Source: Larix kaempferi
Taxonomy: Eukaryota > Streptophyta > Pinopsida > Pinales > Pinaceae
Assembly (NCBI GenBank): GCA_027924585.1
Contig: BSBM01000592.1
Location: 5,934,001-5,998,000 of the forward strand
Direction: 5' to 3'
DNA length: 64,000 bases
Shown: positions 1 through 10,962 of the stretch, piece by piece
Layout: the number at the start of each line of letters is the position of its first letter
Numbering within the stretch: position 1 is the first letter of the stretch
Translations under genes and position numbers: made by a program
Notes under the pieces: model-generated
Told to the model about the DNA's origin: nothing
The model's database searches: none
Seen by the model: the letters and a program-made list of their open reading frames with translations, nothing else

Positions 1-1974
1 ATCCTAGGTTTTGGCCACTAAGATACCTTCCTCAAGTGAAGTTAAGAGATTTGGCCTCAAACCGTCACAAGTCACAGGTAAACAAGAGCTGGGTGGCTCA
101 AGAAATCTTAGAGAAACACTAAACCTTGGCATCATCATCATGGGGCACCACGTCATTCTTATATTGTTTTTTGCACACTTGGTATAAAAAGATTTCAAGC
201 TCCCTAGCAAAAAAATTATGTTTTGAATGAGAAATTACTAAGGGTAATTATTTGGACACCTAGCCTAACAATCCTAACTTAGACTATAATTTGCTTTGTG
301 ACTTCAATAAAGAGGAATTAAGTTGATTAGACTTTATGTTGCTTGAATTAAGGTTTCACTTTGATTTATTAGATTGATCAATGGTTTTGAGTAAACATTT
401 AAATGAATACACATCAAGAATTATAAAATAGATGTGCATTTTAATGGCTAAATAGAAACCTGAAGAATTATAAAATAGTTGTGTAGTTTAATGGTTAAAT
501 GGAAACCTAAAGAATCATTGTTATTTCCCTGAATTGGATGCCCTGAAGGGGCTCTTGTTAGATGCACTCAAGGTTGAGCAATGGGTTGACCTACAATTTG
601 TTCTTCTTGTTCTCTCACTTATGCTTGTATTTGTCTCATCCTCTCTCTAGCCTTCTCCCATGCTTAATTTTTGTCAACCCATTTTCAATCACATTTCCTA
701 TTGCGCTTTTTAATATTACTCATCTTGATTGTTGATTAATTTATTCTTTCAAGAGCCTTCTTTTCAATGTTGATTGTTGATTGGGTCACTTATGTTTTTT
801 GTATGGTTTTATCAACAAGTGGCCAAATATTTGTAAGATATAAAATTGTTCTTAATTTTGAAGGAGCTCGATTGGGATCCTCTTCCCACTACTCTTTAAC
901 GCACTTAAATGAGGTGTTTTGGTGTGTTTGTTGGAGCTCAATCAAGCTCTTTAACACATCAAACTATGAGTGTGATTTGTTTATAGGAGCTCGATCAAGC
1001 TCACTAGCTTGGTAGGCCCAATGCTCAATCGAGCTCCATAGCTTGATCAAGCAATATGTTAGGCCATAGAAACCCTTGATCGATGGTTGACTTAACCCTT
1101 GATCGAGCTAATTCACAAATATTACAGACTACTCAATCGAGCTTTTTAAAGGGCTCAATCAAGTGCTTAATTTGCAAAATTCTAGCCCTCTTACTATAGG
1201 ATTTTTTGCAGCTGCAATTTCCAGAGGGTGAAATCCCTTCATCCCATTCATCTTAGGTGGTCGATTTAAGGCGATTGGATTCCTCGATGAATCCTCTATC
1301 GAATGGCATATCATTTTCACACTTTTGATTTCATATTATATTTTTTATTTAATTTCTTTTGAAATTTATGCTAAAAAAAATTCATTGTTTCAAAGGAGCT
1401 CAGAGAAAATTCAATAGCATAAAAAATACATATACAAAGTTATAAAAAATAGGTAGGATCTACATGGTTCTTTCCTCTTCAAACATATTTTTTTGTTTTT
1501 TCAATTTATGTAAATAATTGAAAAAAATGTTGACGGGAACCCAAAGGTGTATAAAATGTGATTCAAATATTAATGAGTCAACTTCAAAAGATAATAATAA
1601 AATATAATTTGAAATTTATATTGTATTGAGGAGGGCTGGTGGATCTACTATGTTCTATGTAGGTCATTCTCCTATATTTAATTTTTGAAAATTATATACT
1701 GAAAAATGAATTATTTGACAAGAACATAACTTGATTGTTAACATTTTTTTAAATTTGCAAGGGTAGGCATTTAATTAAATACAAATTTGACACATTAAAT
1801 GACACTAATATTTTTTGCAAAAAAAATATTATTAGAAATTCAACACAATTCCCTCCAAGTTTATTTTTACTACACATTCGAATCTCTTGATCCAATGAGG
1901 ATTAGACCCCACAATTAAGGTCATTGATTTACCTTGTTTACCATCCATGAAACATGGGGAAGTACTCAAAAAGT
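1..1974. other. Non-coding AT-rich DNA, no gene recognised
   Basis: I see no supportable gene here. Short open frames lack family motifs. The stretch holds A/T runs and one cluster of GAGCTC-centred motifs (860-1160, listed separately). Likely old transposon-derived DNA. Confidence 0.5.
860..1160. repeat. Cluster of GGAGCTCGATCAAGCTC-like motifs in both orientations
   Basis: Variants of GGAGCTCGATCAAGCTC occur near 863, 933 and 986 on the plus strand, and reverse-complement forms (CTCAATCGAGCTC, TTGATCGAGCT) near 1024, 1101 and 1135. The core GAGCTC is itself palindromic, so neighbouring copies could pair. No function is known to me; it resembles a decayed short tandem or inverted repeat. 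Confidence 0.5.
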
Positions 1975-2845
1975 TTTCCATAATGTGCATTTCATTGATA
2001 TATATATAAATCGGTCCCTTGGGCATTCTTCGACGAAGCCAGTCAAGGAGATCTGCCATTGGGAGGATTGGGGGGGAGTAATATATATAGCAGAGGATTT
2101 TAAGATAAAAAACAGATATGGTCCAAAACAGTGTTCCAATAGCAAGGCAGAACTTGCAGCATTATGGTCAGTGCTCAAAACAACAATCGCATGGGATATA
2201 ACAAATCTACAACTTTTGGGGGACTCTAAAATGGTTATCAATTGGGCAAATAACAAGATTCAGATCAAAGCTTCTCACCTACAACATCTTCTAATGGAAA
2301 TCAGAAGGCAGATGGAATTGTTCACCTCTATCTCTTTCAATCCTATGTATAGAGAATTAAATATGGAAGTGAACCAACTCTCCAAAGGTGCATTATTATT
2401 GGAACCTGGTTCAACTGATATAGAAGAACAAAGGAGTGGCAACTATGCTTAATAAGAAGGTAGCAGAGTTCTTTTGTAAGATTGCAGGATTTGACATTGG
2501 AGGCAGTAGAGGTCTCGGTTACAGACTATCCATTATTCAATGCAAATATCACCATAAAAGCAAACAGAGAAGAATTGATCACAATAGCAGATGAGCCTTT
2601 GCGGCTAGTGCGATCGGTGATGATGGCTATTCAAGAATTTCGAGGAGTCAAATATTTATAAAAAAAATTATGTAATGAGAATATAGTAAAGGATGTCATG
2701 TAAGGCTATGTGTTGTTTTTTAATCCTCTGAAAATTTTGTAAGAAGGAAGTGAGGGTATGCTCATGGAGCATTGATGTAAGTCTTCTTTGGAGAGTCTAT
2801 GTTATTCTCTATGAATAAAAAGATTTTTTTCTTCGGAAAAATATG
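1975..2845 (+). mobile_element. LINE 3' fragment: RNase H domain plus 3' tail
   Basis: 5'-truncated non-LTR retrotransposon. The open frame to 2452 is the C-terminal RNase H domain found at the end of plant L1-like ORF2 proteins: a glycine-rich start (GGVIYIAEDF), the helix with SNSKAELAALWSVL (catalytic Glu) and the strand LLGDSKMVINW (catalytic Asp). The first catalytic strand (FDEAS) lies in another frame just upstream, separated by a run of seven G at about 2069-2075, so a homopolymer slip breaks the frame. About 370 bp of non-coding 3' sequence follows, ending near 2845 with an AATAAAAAG-type tail. Reverse transcriptase and endonuclease are absent. Ends are approximate; no duplication was found. 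Confidence 0.7.
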
Positions 2846-3544
2846 TTTGTATATATATATATATATATATATATGCTAAGTGCAAAATGTAGTCATTACC
2901 TAATAAACATTACATTTTGACATTCCCTCAATTTTTATTAAAGAGAACTATAACACATCGTTACAAAGAACTACTTATTTTGAAAATTTATATTACTCCT
3001 AAGTCCTTACTCATGATAATTTATTTGAAACATAACATGTTTCTATATTTGAATAACTTTGTAACACTTAAAGGTTCGGTAATTATCCTAGTAAAATGGT
3101 TTTTAATCTTATAATAATTCAATATAAATTTACTTTCTTGTATAAATTTGCTTTCTTACATTTACTCATGAATATTTATGTTTTGATTATCACATTAAAG
3201 TATTGAAGTTTTTATTAAAATATTGAAGTTTTTGATAAAGAATAATCCAATTCAAAAAGGATTATTCATGACCATATACTTTTTATAAATGTTAAATCTA
3301 TCTATCTATTTCTTTTAATAGAGGATATGACAATCTATCCATTTTATATAAAAGATATACTAATCATATTGTTTTTTTTTATTGCTCCTTAAAGTGGATT
3401 TACCCCTTAAAAAACCATATTATCTAAACATATTTATATCATCAACATCACTTTCCAATTAGTCAATATATCAAAAAAATATCTACCTTATTTATACTAA
3501 AGTCCAACTGGAAATGTCCTTTTGATGTATCTCAAAATATTATT
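2846..3544. other. AT-rich non-coding stretch with an (AT)n microsatellite
   Basis: An alternating AT run occupies about 2850-2874, directly after the LINE tail. The rest is AT-rich with no gene or clear repeat. Confidence 0.5.
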
Positions 3545-3745
3545 TTGGATATCTTATAATGCTTCGTACGAAGATGAACATGAATTTTGATCATTTTCCA
3601 ACCACACAGGTAGTGTAGTGTTTGGTCTAGTAGCAATTAAATAAAGAAGGCTTCCAACTAATGTTATATGTACAACAATTTCAATTAGACTAGGAGTTGA
3701 CATAAAAATGTCTACCTTCAACAGATCAAGTGCACACATGGGTTG
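3545..3745 (-). pseudogene. Ty1/copia reverse transcriptase scrap
   Basis: The minus-strand frame contains LVGSLLYLIATRPN, the conserved copia motif (usually GSLLYLTATRPDI) that lies between the RT and RNase H domains. Only some 60 residues are recognisable and both sides fade quickly. No LTR was located. Call rests on the one motif. Confidence 0.6.
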
Positions 3746-4185
3746 ATATGGGAGAATCCTTCTCTCTTACCTATAATATCAAAGAACTACATTGCAAACT
3801 CTCCTTCCATCCTTACATAAAAGGTTGATTCTTGGTTTTGGTTTAGTAAGGATTTATGGCAAATAGAGTATCAATTCCATTCCCTGTAATACAGTTCTTT
3901 TTTAGAAATTTTTGTAGCTCTTTTAAACTTCATGTTAACATGGTGACAGTTTTATTACCAAAAAGTTGATTCTAACATTGAAAAAAAACCATTGGTTCAT
4001 TGGTAAGATGGCTGAGTATATGAACACTTGCCAAGGGATTCGTCTTGGCCCATAAGAATAGAAGGATAGAAGAACTGTTGGCTTGGTTTTACAACCAAGC
4101 TTTGTGCAATGGGCACCTATCAACAATGTGATAGCAGTTTCAATATAGAAAGCAAAAACGGTTATGAATTAAATCTAAATCTAAA
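3746..4185. other. Non-coding stretch, nothing recognised
   Basis: No conserved reading frame, LTR edge or repeat was identified. Confidence 0.4.
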
Positions 4186-4500
4186 CTAACATGTGCATAT
4201 AACAAATAAATCTAAAAACGATTCATAGAAAGAACAAGAAATAAAATAATGTTTTGTATTAAGGTACCTCAAATGGTGAGGATATGATGTTGAGCAACTC
4301 CAAGGGTGAGTAGCTCCAAGCTCCAATGGTCTCTTCTCCAAGATGCTGAAAATGGCCAAAAGTCTCAGGAGAGATTTTGACAGCATGAGGATAGGATGAT
4401 GGATGGATGGAAAGTGAGGAGCCCCTATCACCTTTTTATAGTTTTTGGTGGTGGAGAATACCATTATGGTTTTGAGGAAACCAATGGTATTGACCAACAT
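4186..4500 (-). promoter_or_regulatory. Minus-strand promoter-like segment, possible LTR
   Basis: On the minus strand a good TATA box (CTATAAAAAGG, plus-strand 4431-4441) is followed by a C/T-rich leader, as in the U3/R part of a plant LTR. It has the orientation of the large gypsy element whose pol lies at 10.4-16.2 kb, so it could be in that element's 3' LTR. I could not find a matching second LTR, so the assignment is inference. Confidence 0.35.
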
Positions 4501-6049
4501 GGTTTAGGTACATTTTTCTCTCTTTTTTCATTTTTTGAATTTTTTAATATTTTTATTCCCTTTTAATATTTTTTGGAATTCTGGACCATTTTTTAGGGTT
4601 TTTTATGTTTTTTGAGGAAAAATATATCTTTTGAGGGGAAAAAGAGTGTATTATGGTCTTTTGGTGACCTTTTGATGGCTTTAGAGACTCAAATGGTAGA
4701 AAAGTGGACAAATGGGTCATGTGAATAAGGAAATGAGCTAGTGAACACTTTTGGGGTGTTAATAGATTGCCCCCTGATGTGTGAGGGCAGGAGCTCATCG
4801 TATGGCCGATAGACATCATAGTTCTTTTGTCTTTTTCCTAGGGTTTGGGGAAGAAAAGAGACCGATTGGAGACTGGATCAACGGCCCTTGGAAGCTGTAA
4901 AAACAAAAAATATTACATGGCCTCAATATGAATGAGGAATAATCTCTGATAATGGACGAGGCGGGCATACCCATGCTCATATCAAGACATATACATAACA
5001 ATTAGTCCCAAGAAGGGAGACCTACATAATACATAAAAAAATCTGCTGGTACATCGTAATGGTCCAAAGGGGACACTTTTTGGGATGTACTCATGATCAT
5101 AACATGACTGATCTCAATAACTGATACACTGGAATAAAGGGACAACCATTCTGAATAAGGTCTCAGAAGGGTTGATGAACTGCTGAAACTGAAGGTGTCC
5201 AACATCTGTAGGAACTCAGTGACTGTGAGTCATCTCTGAAAAGTACATGTAACTGTATACTCGAGGAAGTATAAAATTGGGGTACATTTGAATACTGTCG
5301 CCATGCGCAACCCGAATATCTATAGGAAAAATGTAACTAGTTGTTTCCATAACTAGACTGTCAAATGTGGAAGAGTCAGGTGGTATCCGGGGTCTTCAAC
5401 AAATAACTAAAAGGACCAATACCCTGTGCGAGTCTCAACGATGCGATCAAGGTGTTGAAGTTGAGCATGTGAGAAACAACCGTTTGGAGAGGCACTGAGG
5501 ACTCTTCTCGAAATGATTCGTAGGCACTCATCATAAATGGTGATGAGTCCAAGACACAGGGACCTCTAGGTCTATCCTCTGGAATAAATTTGGTTGTCGT
5601 CGACAGAGGGGGACCAGCAACTAACAAGGCAATGATGTTTCCTTGATAGGAGCGCGAGGTGTAGAACTGAACTGTGGTAGTACTAATGGTAGGACTGACA
5701 TACTTATGGGGATGGGAAGTAACTGGGGTCATAGAGTGGGTGGACTCAAACTTCCTTTGTTCAGAGCATGATCACATGGTTGACCTGGCAGCGTAGGGAA
5801 CTGACTTGTAGGTGCGGGGATCATAGCTTTTAAGGACTGAAGGGTATGTATTGACTCTGGGGGGACAAGCTGATGGGTGTTGTAGGGATTCTCAGGGTGA
5901 CATACTGCAGAATACTATGAACAAAGGCGACCAAAATGGGGAAGCTGCCATATGAGTAGACATGATTTGTTGTGGCGCCGAGAAGCACCATTGGGTCCTT
6001 CTTCGTAGTTTTAATGAGCTCCAAGAAGGGATAAAAGTGTGCTTTGAAA
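4501..6049. other. Unrecognised stretch, possibly the 3' region of the gypsy element
   Basis: Two minus-strand open frames (5376-5732, 118 residues; 5830-6108, 92 residues) have protein-like composition but match no family I know. They may be decayed element-encoded frames. Nothing else is evident. Confidence 0.3.
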
Positions 6050-6545
6050 TGGTACTGTCCTGTGGATTTTGTGAGCCCAGGATTGTTCATGCTCATGGGT
6101 GCTTTCATTTTTAAGGAGTCTGAAAATGATAAGAAAACTCTGTAGTGGTGGTGGAGTACCGTCCTGTGGATTTATACGAGCCCAGGATGGTGTTTGCTAG
6201 TGGTCGCTTTCATGTTTAGAGAGTCTGAAAGCGGTAAGTGGACTCCATTGGTGTTCTTTTTCGTAAGTTAGTCTCCAAGGCCCAAAAAAGCATAAAATGA
6301 TGCAAATGGAGAACTCTTCTAGCTGATGTGACCAGAGTATTCCTTTTTCGTAATTAGTCTACAAGGTCCGGAAAAGGGGTAAACTTATACCAGGTAGACG
6401 CCCTTTCATATACGTTTAGCGAGCATGAAAGGAAGCAAGATTGCTTGGCGATCTTTTCATTGTTTTAAGAGTCAGAAAAGAGCTTAACAGAAACTCCCTA
6501 AGCGCCTTTTTCGTAAAAAGAATTGCTCGGCCCGAAAAAGGGGTA
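6050..6545. repeat. Array of short perfect hairpins with differing stem sequences
   Basis: At least seven stem-loops follow one another. Stems: CATTTT 6106-6111 with 6123-6128; CGCTTTC 6205-6211 with 6227-6233; CTTTTT 6256-6261 with 6285-6290; CCTTTTTC 6342-6349 with 6370-6377 (one mismatch); CCTTTCAT 6402-6409 with 6425-6432; TCTTTTC 6452-6458 with 6475-6481; CCTTTTTCG 6505-6513 with 6533-6541. Loops are about 11-23 bases. Two 5-bp TCCTG/CAGGA pairs precede them (about 6058 and 6162). Left arms are pyrimidine-rich and right arms purine-rich. Stems differ from unit to unit yet stay complementary. Confidence 0.75.
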
Positions 6546-6573
6546 AAACGATACCGAACAAAAAGGTATTAAT

Positions 6574-7150
6574 GAGAGCGAGAAATGGTCTCAAGCATCG
6601 TCATGAGTGCAGAAAACTGAATTCGGTGACATAAAGATTGTCAAAAATGGGCAACGGCCAATGTGGCACGCAAACCGAGGTGATGAGTGGCATTTTGAAA
6701 AAATGCCCGAAAAATATGGAGGTGAGAGCGAGAAATGATCTCAAGCATCATCACAAGCACGAAAAACTGAATTCGGCGATATAAGACTTGTCAGAAACGG
6801 ATAATGGCCGATGTGGCACGCAAACTGAAGCAACGAGGGGGCATGGGGAAAAATGCCCAAAAAATCTGGAGGTGAGAGCAAGAAATGATCTCAAGCATCA
6901 TCACAAGCGCGGAAAACTGAATCTGGCGGTATAAGATTCGTTAGAAACGGACGACGGTCGATGTGGCACACAAACCGAGGCAACGAGGGGGCATGTGAAA
7001 GATGCCCGAAAAATCTGGGCGTGAGAGCGAGAAATGATCTCAAGCGTCATCACGAGCGCAGAAAACTGAATCCGGCGATATAAGACTTGTAAAAAACGGA
7101 GAAGGGTCGATGTGGCACGCAAATCGAGGCGACGAGGGCATGAAAAAATG
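6574..7150. repeat. Four tandem repeats of about 150 bp
   Basis: Units begin GAGAGCGAGAAATG (or a close variant) at 6574, 6724, 6874 and 7023, giving periods of 150, 150 and 149 bp; the last unit fades near 7150. Each contains a GATGTGGCACGCAAAC segment and a purine-rich end. Tandem repeats between pol and the 3' LTR are known in Tat-type plant gypsy elements, which fits the neighbouring gypsy copy. Confidence 0.85.
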
Positions 7151-7292
7151 GTCAAAAAATGGGCCCGGTTAAAACAGGAAAAGGAAAGGACTATCATGAA
7201 GTTCTTGTTGTGTTGATTCCAACGGTACCAATGGTTTGAGGAACGGACGTTGTATGATACCGTAATGGTTATTTGAAAAATGGTCAAATCTC

Positions 7293-7300
7293 TATAAATA
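7293..7300 (+). promoter_or_regulatory. TATA box of the mobile-domain-like pseudogene
   Basis: TATAAATA lies about 120 bp upstream of a splice donor (CAG|GTAACC at 7415/7416) and 450 bp upstream of the first coding exon on the same strand. Spacing and context fit a core promoter for the transcript described at 7320-9143. Confidence 0.6.
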
Positions 7301-7319
7301 GGGTGTGGGGCCAATATGA

Positions 7320-9143
7320 CGTGTCATTGTTACGTGCGAGTTTGGCAGAGCAATCAAAGCTCTTTCTTAATTTCTGGGAGATTCGACCGTTGGTTTTCGA
7401 TTCTGCGAGTTTCAGGTAACCCTATTCGCCTTAGCCTTTTGAATTATGTCTTTTTTGGTTAGCGGGGGGCCCCCGAAGACCGCGAAATTCCATGTTGGCC
7501 TTCCAGCGTGGAATATCGCGGGTTTCGTGTCCTTTTCCACGATGAACATTGCGAGTTTGGATGTTCATCGCGGCTGCGGGGCTGATAGTCGCGATGTTCA
7601 TCGCAACTGTGGGGCTGACAATTGCGATGCTCATCGCGACTGTGGGGTCAATACCCGCGATGTTCATCGCGAGTTCACGGATGAAAGCCGCAATGAAATT
7701 TTTTGAAAAAATTTATGTTTCTAAAAAAAATTTCTTTGTTTTTTGGCAGGATGTTGAGGAGACCACTGGTGTCATGGCGGGAGCGGGAGATAGAGGAGGA
7801 CCTGACGATTCGAATTCGGACCGATCAGGGTGTCCGACAGACTTTGGCTGTGAGCGGGCTCCTGAAGTTTGCTCAGATTCCATCGATGCGTTCAGTAGGA
7901 CCGCTGCTGAACAAATTGGTGGGTCTCTAGGTCCCTGCAGAGGGTGCTTTCATGGTTGGGGGTGAGAGGTTAGAGATCACCCTCACTAATGTTTACTTTC
8001 TTACCGGGTTGCCTCGCTTAGTGTAGGTAGGGGATCTTCTGCCGAGGATCCCGGCAGGTTTGGATATTGAGGATCTGTTGGAGACATTCTGTGTGCCGGG
8101 GTCTATCGTGCCTAAGATCTTTGTAGGAGTGGGATATGCGGGTTGTTGGGGCTTGTGTTCTGCGGGTGTTGGGTGTCGCAGCGCCACATCGTTTGTCTGG
8201 GGGACAAACGATGATGGTGGATTCTGTGCTAAGAGGGACCTACTACGCGTGGGGTCAGATGTTTTTGGCTGGTGTCCGGAGAAATCTGGACAAGGTCAAT
8301 CGGGAGGGGGGAGAGTTCTGCTATGCCTCCTTCGTGTGTTGTTTCTTCTTTGAGTGGGTACCGACCTTGCAGCCAAGGGTGTCGGTTCGAGATGGGTTGG
8401 TGAGTGAGCCGCGCATGGTGCGGTAGGGGCAAATGATGCCCCGCGGTGGTGGTGGTATCCGCGGGTTCTTTTCACAGGATATGTATGAGCAGTGGGAGCA
8501 GATCCCCCTGTTGATTGATGACTATCCTTTTGCTGGTATGGATTATCGAGGAGATCTGGAGATGCCTCGAGTCCAGGGGCAGGCCTAGGGTTTAGATGGT
8601 ATGTTTTTGTGTTTGGTTCTCTACTATATCATATGTTTTTTAGATGTTTTTGTTATGAGTATAGTTAGAGATATTTATATGATGGTTCACTTGCGTGATT
8701 GTGCAGATGTTGGTCCTATACCACCGGTCGATCATGTGGTTCGTAGGGGACAGGCGATGGTGGTCATTCCGTCTCCTGTAGCGGTACCACCTCCTCATGC
8801 TCGAGGAGTTGGGCCTCGAGATGATGCTGTTGAGGTCGTACGAGAGACACTGGACATGATCCTAGCAGGAGCGCCAGAGGATGGGTGGAGGGACTTGGAT
8901 CAGGACATCGTCGAGCGTTGTTTCGATGCACCTCGTGAGTGGCGCTCTATCCTACTCAGAGCAGCATTGGTGATGGCTGAGTGGAGGGATGGGGCTCGGC
9001 ATGATCCGGCAGGGACAGTGGAGGGGAGGATTCGGGTGCGGGATGATCCAGCGGGGCCGGCGGAGAGGAGGGTTCGGGCTCGGCATGATCCGACGAGGCC
9101 AGCGGAGGTGGCGCCAGAGGATCCCGGAGAGCATGATGATTAG
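7320..9143 (+). pseudogene. Plant-mobile-domain-like gene, three exons, decayed
   Basis: Inferred structure: non-coding exon about 7320-7415; intron 7416-7749 (GTAACC...TTTTTTGGCAG); exon 7750-8598 with ATG at 7751; intron 8599-8706 (GTATGT...TTGTGCAG); exon 8707-9143 ending in TAG. The phase across the second intron fits: GAT G joined to AT GTT continues the frame. Motifs such as FMVGGERLEITLTNVYFLTGLP and YYAWGQMF...CCFFFEW match the retrotransposon/MULE-associated plant mobile domain as I remember it (inference). Four in-frame stops (7928, 8024, 8424, 8586) and one frameshift between 8026 and 8136 make it a pseudogene. The last exon encodes degenerate repeats of RARHDPTRPAE type. It lies antisense to, and downstream of, the gypsy pol, where extra ORFs are known in plant gypsy elements. 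It may belong to that element or be a separate gene. Confidence 0.6.
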
Positions 9144-9253
9144 ATGATCTTGTATCTACCCCCAAATGCTGATGAGCATATGGGGAAGTACCTTTTTGTA
9201 CGGCTTATGTATTTTTGTATATTGGGTGTTGAGGGCACCTATGACATGTTGAC

Positions 9254-9296
<43 letters not shown>
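9254..9296. repeat. (TA)n(TG)n microsatellite
   Basis: A TA run passes into about 14 GT dinucleotides just before the left end of the TIR element at 9302. Confidence 0.9.
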
Positions 9297-9299
<3 letters not shown>

Positions 9300-9301
9300 G
9301 G

Positions 9302-10259
9302 TATCATTAGAGAAATTTTGAGGTCAAAAAAGGGCCTCAAAACAAAGAAAATGTACTATAAAATACAACCAATCACATTCTAGTAGATGACATCATCCCC
9401 CTTGGTGAGGTGGCATTGCATGAGTTAAGAATGCTTATTTGTCAAATTTTCTATGGTGGATGAAAACACATAGTTAACCAAGGTAGTGGTGTAAGTACTT
9501 TTAAGTCATAAAGTAAAGTACTCATAATGATAATCTTTTCATAAAATAATATTATTGTCATTTTCAAGTAAAGTACTCATAATGAATGTCTTTTCACACT
9601 TTCACATAAAATAATATTATTGTCATTTTCAAGTGAAGTACTCTTAATTCATAAAGAAAGTCCTTTCACATTTTTTTATAAAATAATATATTATCATTTT
9701 TATGTTTTTAATTTTAAATTATATATTCACTCCATTCTATTTAATAACATAATGTCAAACTAATAAAGAATAATAATAGATTTAATAAATAATAATAATA
9801 ATAATAATAATGCAATGTGGATTATGATAATATTATTGACATTTTACATGTAAATAAATTCTCAATTAAATTACATTATTAAATTCATGAGAAAAGTACT
9901 AAATATAAAAAGTCAAACATAAAATTTTAAAAAAAACTCTTAAAAATGTTTTTTATTATTTAATTTCATTTGCAAGTTCAAGACAAATAAATGTTAAAGG
10001 ACAATACATTTTTGGGAATTTACAATGAATCTTAGTCACATCAATGTAGACTTATTTTATTAATTTTATTTCTAGTGAATTTTGAAAAGTAACTCAACCA
10101 TGGTTATTTATATTGTGCGTAGCAAATAGTGTGGGAAGTGACTTGTCATATATACCTACCCCATAAAACCCCCAATTCATAATATTTTAATATATCTCAT
10201 ATTTTTGTAGTACATCTCTTAGGAGGCCCTTTTTTGACCTCAAAATCTCTCTAATGATA
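9302..10259. mobile_element. Non-autonomous DNA transposon with 37-bp terminal inverted repeats
   Basis: The left end 9302-9338 and the right end 10223-10259 are inverted copies of 37 bp with a single mismatch (core TATCATTAGAGARATTTTG). Each arm also contains a short internal palindrome, GAGG...CCTC. If the terminal TA is the target duplication, this would be Tc1/mariner (Stowaway-like); I found no longer duplication. The 880-bp interior is very AT-rich, has three degenerate copies of an AAGTAAAGTACTC unit (9511, 9566, 9631) and an (AAT)n run near 9787-9809, and encodes no transposase. It sits in the 3' region of the gypsy element, so it should be younger than that insertion. Confidence 0.75.
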
Positions 10260-10261
10260 GT

Positions 10262-10436
10262 CGTGTATGCACATGGATGCATTTATTGTATATTTGTTTG
10301 CCCGTGGAGGCACATGTTATGCACATGGATGCAACGTTTTAATTTTTGTATATGCTCGTGGAGGCACATATTATGCACGTGGATGCACTTTTTTAATTTT
10401 GTATATGCCCGTGGATGCACCTTTTGAATTTTACTA
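10262..10436. repeat. Degenerate tandem repeats of a GTGGATGCAC unit
   Basis: Three to four copies of a roughly 60-bp unit made of TATGCACRTGGATGCA plus a TTTTAATTTT spacer and GCCCGTGGAGGCACA. Located between the TIR element and the second RNase H of the gypsy element. Confidence 0.7.
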
Positions 10437-10862
10437 CATGGTTGGATTGGTGTGCCAATCAAGAATGTTGTTGGCCATATGGTTTGCTATACTGTTGAGA
10501 TTCCTTGGGACATGTGTGAATGAAATGGATTCAAACTGTCAAACCATTTGTTTGGTGCGCAGGAATTTTCTAAAAAGACAGGGATCGCGTACCTGGTAAT
10601 CATTGTTGAGCTGGGAAACAAGGAGTTGTGAGTCCAAGAAAACGTTAAGGTGACTTATGCTCATTTGGAGAGCAGCGACCAGGAGACTGGTCACGGCATC
10701 GTATTCAGCTTGGTTGTTGGTGGCGGCACCTATGCTCACTCCGTCGATGTGGATCAACTCATGTGAAGGGGAATATATTACCCAAGCTGCGGAGGCGAGA
10801 TTGGGGGACCAATGGCTTGCACCATCAGCGAAACCAACGTAGCAAAGTGGAACAGGATCCAT
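10437..10862 (-). pseudogene. Second (archaeal-type) RNase H of the gypsy element
   Basis: Open frame 10862-10539 starts MDPVPLCYVGFADGAS and carries FADGAS (Asp), NNQAEYDAV (Glu) and FLDSQLL (Asp). Further decayed sequence to about 10437 contains HVPRNLNSIANHMAN, where the fourth acidic residue (normally AD) is Asn. It removes RNA from the RNA/DNA hybrid in reverse transcription. It lies about 100 bp beyond the integrase stop. The stretch just before its ATG (pyrimidine-rich, ending CAG) resembles a splice acceptor, so it may have been joined by splicing. In the Tat elements I know, this domain usually lies before the integrase, so its place here is notable. Confidence 0.8.
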
Positions 10863-10962
10863 CTGTGGTCATGCAGGAAAAGCAAATTTTTAGGTTTTTG
10901 TATTTTTTGTAAAAAACAAAATAAGACTGTACAATTATGGATGGTGGTGTCCATCAGATTTT

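Noticed and set aside
4-210. 68-codon minus-strand frame at the window start
   Set aside because: No motif and no supporting context.
3960-4075. Possible SINE or tRNA-like sequence near GGTAAGATGGCTGAGTA
   Set aside because: No convincing A/B box pair, tail or target duplication.
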